Assembly (NCBI GenBank): GCA_023055505.1
Contig: JALIRH010000002.1
Location: 39,777,233 to 39,841,232 of the forward strand
Reading direction: 5' to 3'
Source: Callipepla californica brunnescens
Taxonomy: Eukaryota; Chordata; Aves; Galliformes; Odontophoridae
DNA: 64,000 nt
The translations under genes were made by a program, and so were the position numbers. The notes under the pieces are model-generated. The model was not told the DNA's origin and did not search any database. It worked only from the letters and a program-made list of their open reading frames with translations. Positions 62,644 to 64,000 of the stretch are shown piece by piece; the first letter of the stretch is position 1, and each line of letters starts with the position of its first letter.

Positions 62644-64000
62644 TCATGGAAATGAGATCAGAGATACCATGTATGGCTGTTTTTCTGTTTTGGGAGTGAC
62701 AGAATATACCCGCAGCTCTCAGTCTTCAGTTAATGGGAATCCAAATGCATGCTAAACCTTAGGCCTAGATAGCTGTATCAGTATTATTTTGTCAATGAGC
62801 CAGGACAGGAAATTTTCCTTTAAGACAATTCAATCTAATCTTCAATGTTTTATTAAATTTACTTTGAAATCAGGTCAGTGTGGTTAATAAACTATCATTT
62901 GACAATTAGCTTTCCCACTGTAAACATTAGTTATTAAAAATCAGACTCAGTACAATTTAAAAATATGTTCATATTACCTTTATTTTATATTGATACTCCA
63001 GACAAGATTGTTCTGGTGATAGTTGCTTTAATTCTATGAAAAAGTCCTGAATCATTGATCTGCACTCAGTTCCACAGCATGTTCTGAAACCAGAACACCA
63101 AGAAAAATGGTACCTTCTAGCTTCTCTACCGAGTTTAAGCTTCAGAAATATCCTTGACAATAAAATCAGCATTTTAGTGAAATAATCTTATCACCATCTC
63201 ACTTTTCTATCATATCTCTAAAGTTTCATTTGTTTAGATATTTTGCCCAAGATCTCATTACCAGTACATTTGTCTATAGCACCATTACACTTATGGCTCT
63301 CTCAGGACTAGTGACCCATCACATTTACTTTCAATTTGTCAGTCTGCTTTCCTTGAAAGTTCTGACTCCCTGAAACCAGGCGTTTGCATGAAAATGGTGA
63401 TGGTAGTGGTGATGCATCAGTTGCCAAGGGCTCAGTCCTGGTTCCCAGCCTGCACAGATCATTAGTGAAAGAAATGGTAAAGGACAAGAGTTCCAGATCC
63501 TCCAGCTGAGGTGCAACTGTCTAGCTTTTGATGAGATTAAGATTCTTTGTACTTCAAGAACAATTGCTGAGTGTAAACCAAGTGTGTTAATGGGTGTATG
63601 ATAAACATTATAATTTTCCCCCTTTGAGTTTGAATTCCTGACAGGTGCTAATTGTCCCTTGGGAAAATTTAAGTGAGGAAATATTGAAGAGATTATGCTG
63701 AAGAAAAAATGAAGAATGAATGAAGAGTCCCTTCCAGCACGTTTTTATGCATAGTATGCATAGTATGGAAAGGAGGCTATTGCCGTATTTTTTTAAAGTT
63801 GTTTCAGTTCTTATATTAAATACACATACACATGAAGCTTTATCTTTAAATGCATATAAATTCAAACTGGATAACTTCCTAGTTATGTGCTTAGTACATG
63901 TAATAATGGGCTACATGAGCATAATAATGCAAGAGATAGATCTGGACATCTGTGTTGCTGTGTGGTGCCTTTGTCCACACAATCAACCTGGTTGTCTTTG

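Larger units (their letters stand above)
59379..64000. other. Non-coding DNA to window end
   Basis: The first ~350 bases are GC-richer but unrecognised. A 17-base A run lies at 59891-59907, with nothing recognisable as a retrocopy in front of it. A near-perfect inverted repeat with octamer-like arms lies at 62620-62643. A 9-base tandem (atgcatagt) occurs near 63747. No exon can be supported, so whether the gene continues beyond the window is unknown. Confidence 0.5.

Noticed and set aside
1..64000. CRISPR arrays, operons, tRNA or rRNA genes, integrated virus
   Set aside because: No regularly spaced direct repeats, cloverleaf-like blocks, rRNA segments, long terminal repeats or retroviral reading frames were recognised. 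The DNA is plainly vertebrate.

Overview
This window reads as vertebrate, and specifically avian, nuclear DNA. It is AT-rich and CpG-poor, it has no compact operon-like genes, and its recognisable interspersed repeats are CR1 LINE fragments (eight seen, four in each orientation) with no Alu-, B1- or MIR-like SINE recognised. That repeat profile is typical of birds. The species cannot be fixed from the sequence alone; a galliform or similar bird is plausible but is inference.

Layout. Nearly all of the window looks like intron or intergenic DNA. Only two segments look like protein-coding exons, both on the + strand. The first, 13375-13524, has 50 codons. The second, 48100-48234, has 45 codons and is GC-rich. 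Both have a clear acceptor AG and a GT donor, both are open in phase 0, and both encode charged, Gln/Leu-rich helical-looking peptides. They most simply belong to one long-intron gene transcribed left to right, with about 34.6 kb between them. I do not recognise the gene, so no symbol is given.

Repeats. CR1 copies lie at about 3108-3795 (-), 20330-20509 (+), 27515-28190 (-), 29554-29732 (-), 31041-31180 (+), 55737-55793 (-), 56345-57137 (+) and 59193-59378 (+). The last is preceded by an inverted copy of its own 5' part. A much older, frameshifted LINE-2-like reverse-transcriptase remnant is legible at about 53190-53490. Simple repeats include a large TA/TATG tract at 15785-15942, TA/TG at 34761-34830, AAACT-type at 35749-35832 and TTTA at 42358-42404, plus several poly-A/T runs.

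Possible regulatory DNA. Three intronic stretches look less decayed than their surroundings: about 31480-32160 (with a CpG-dense core and an 84-codon minus-strand ORF), about 47640-48010 just upstream of the GC-rich exon, and about 17960-18350. These are candidates only. I found no tRNA, rRNA, CRISPR array or complete gene, and nothing that supports a new multi-gene system.
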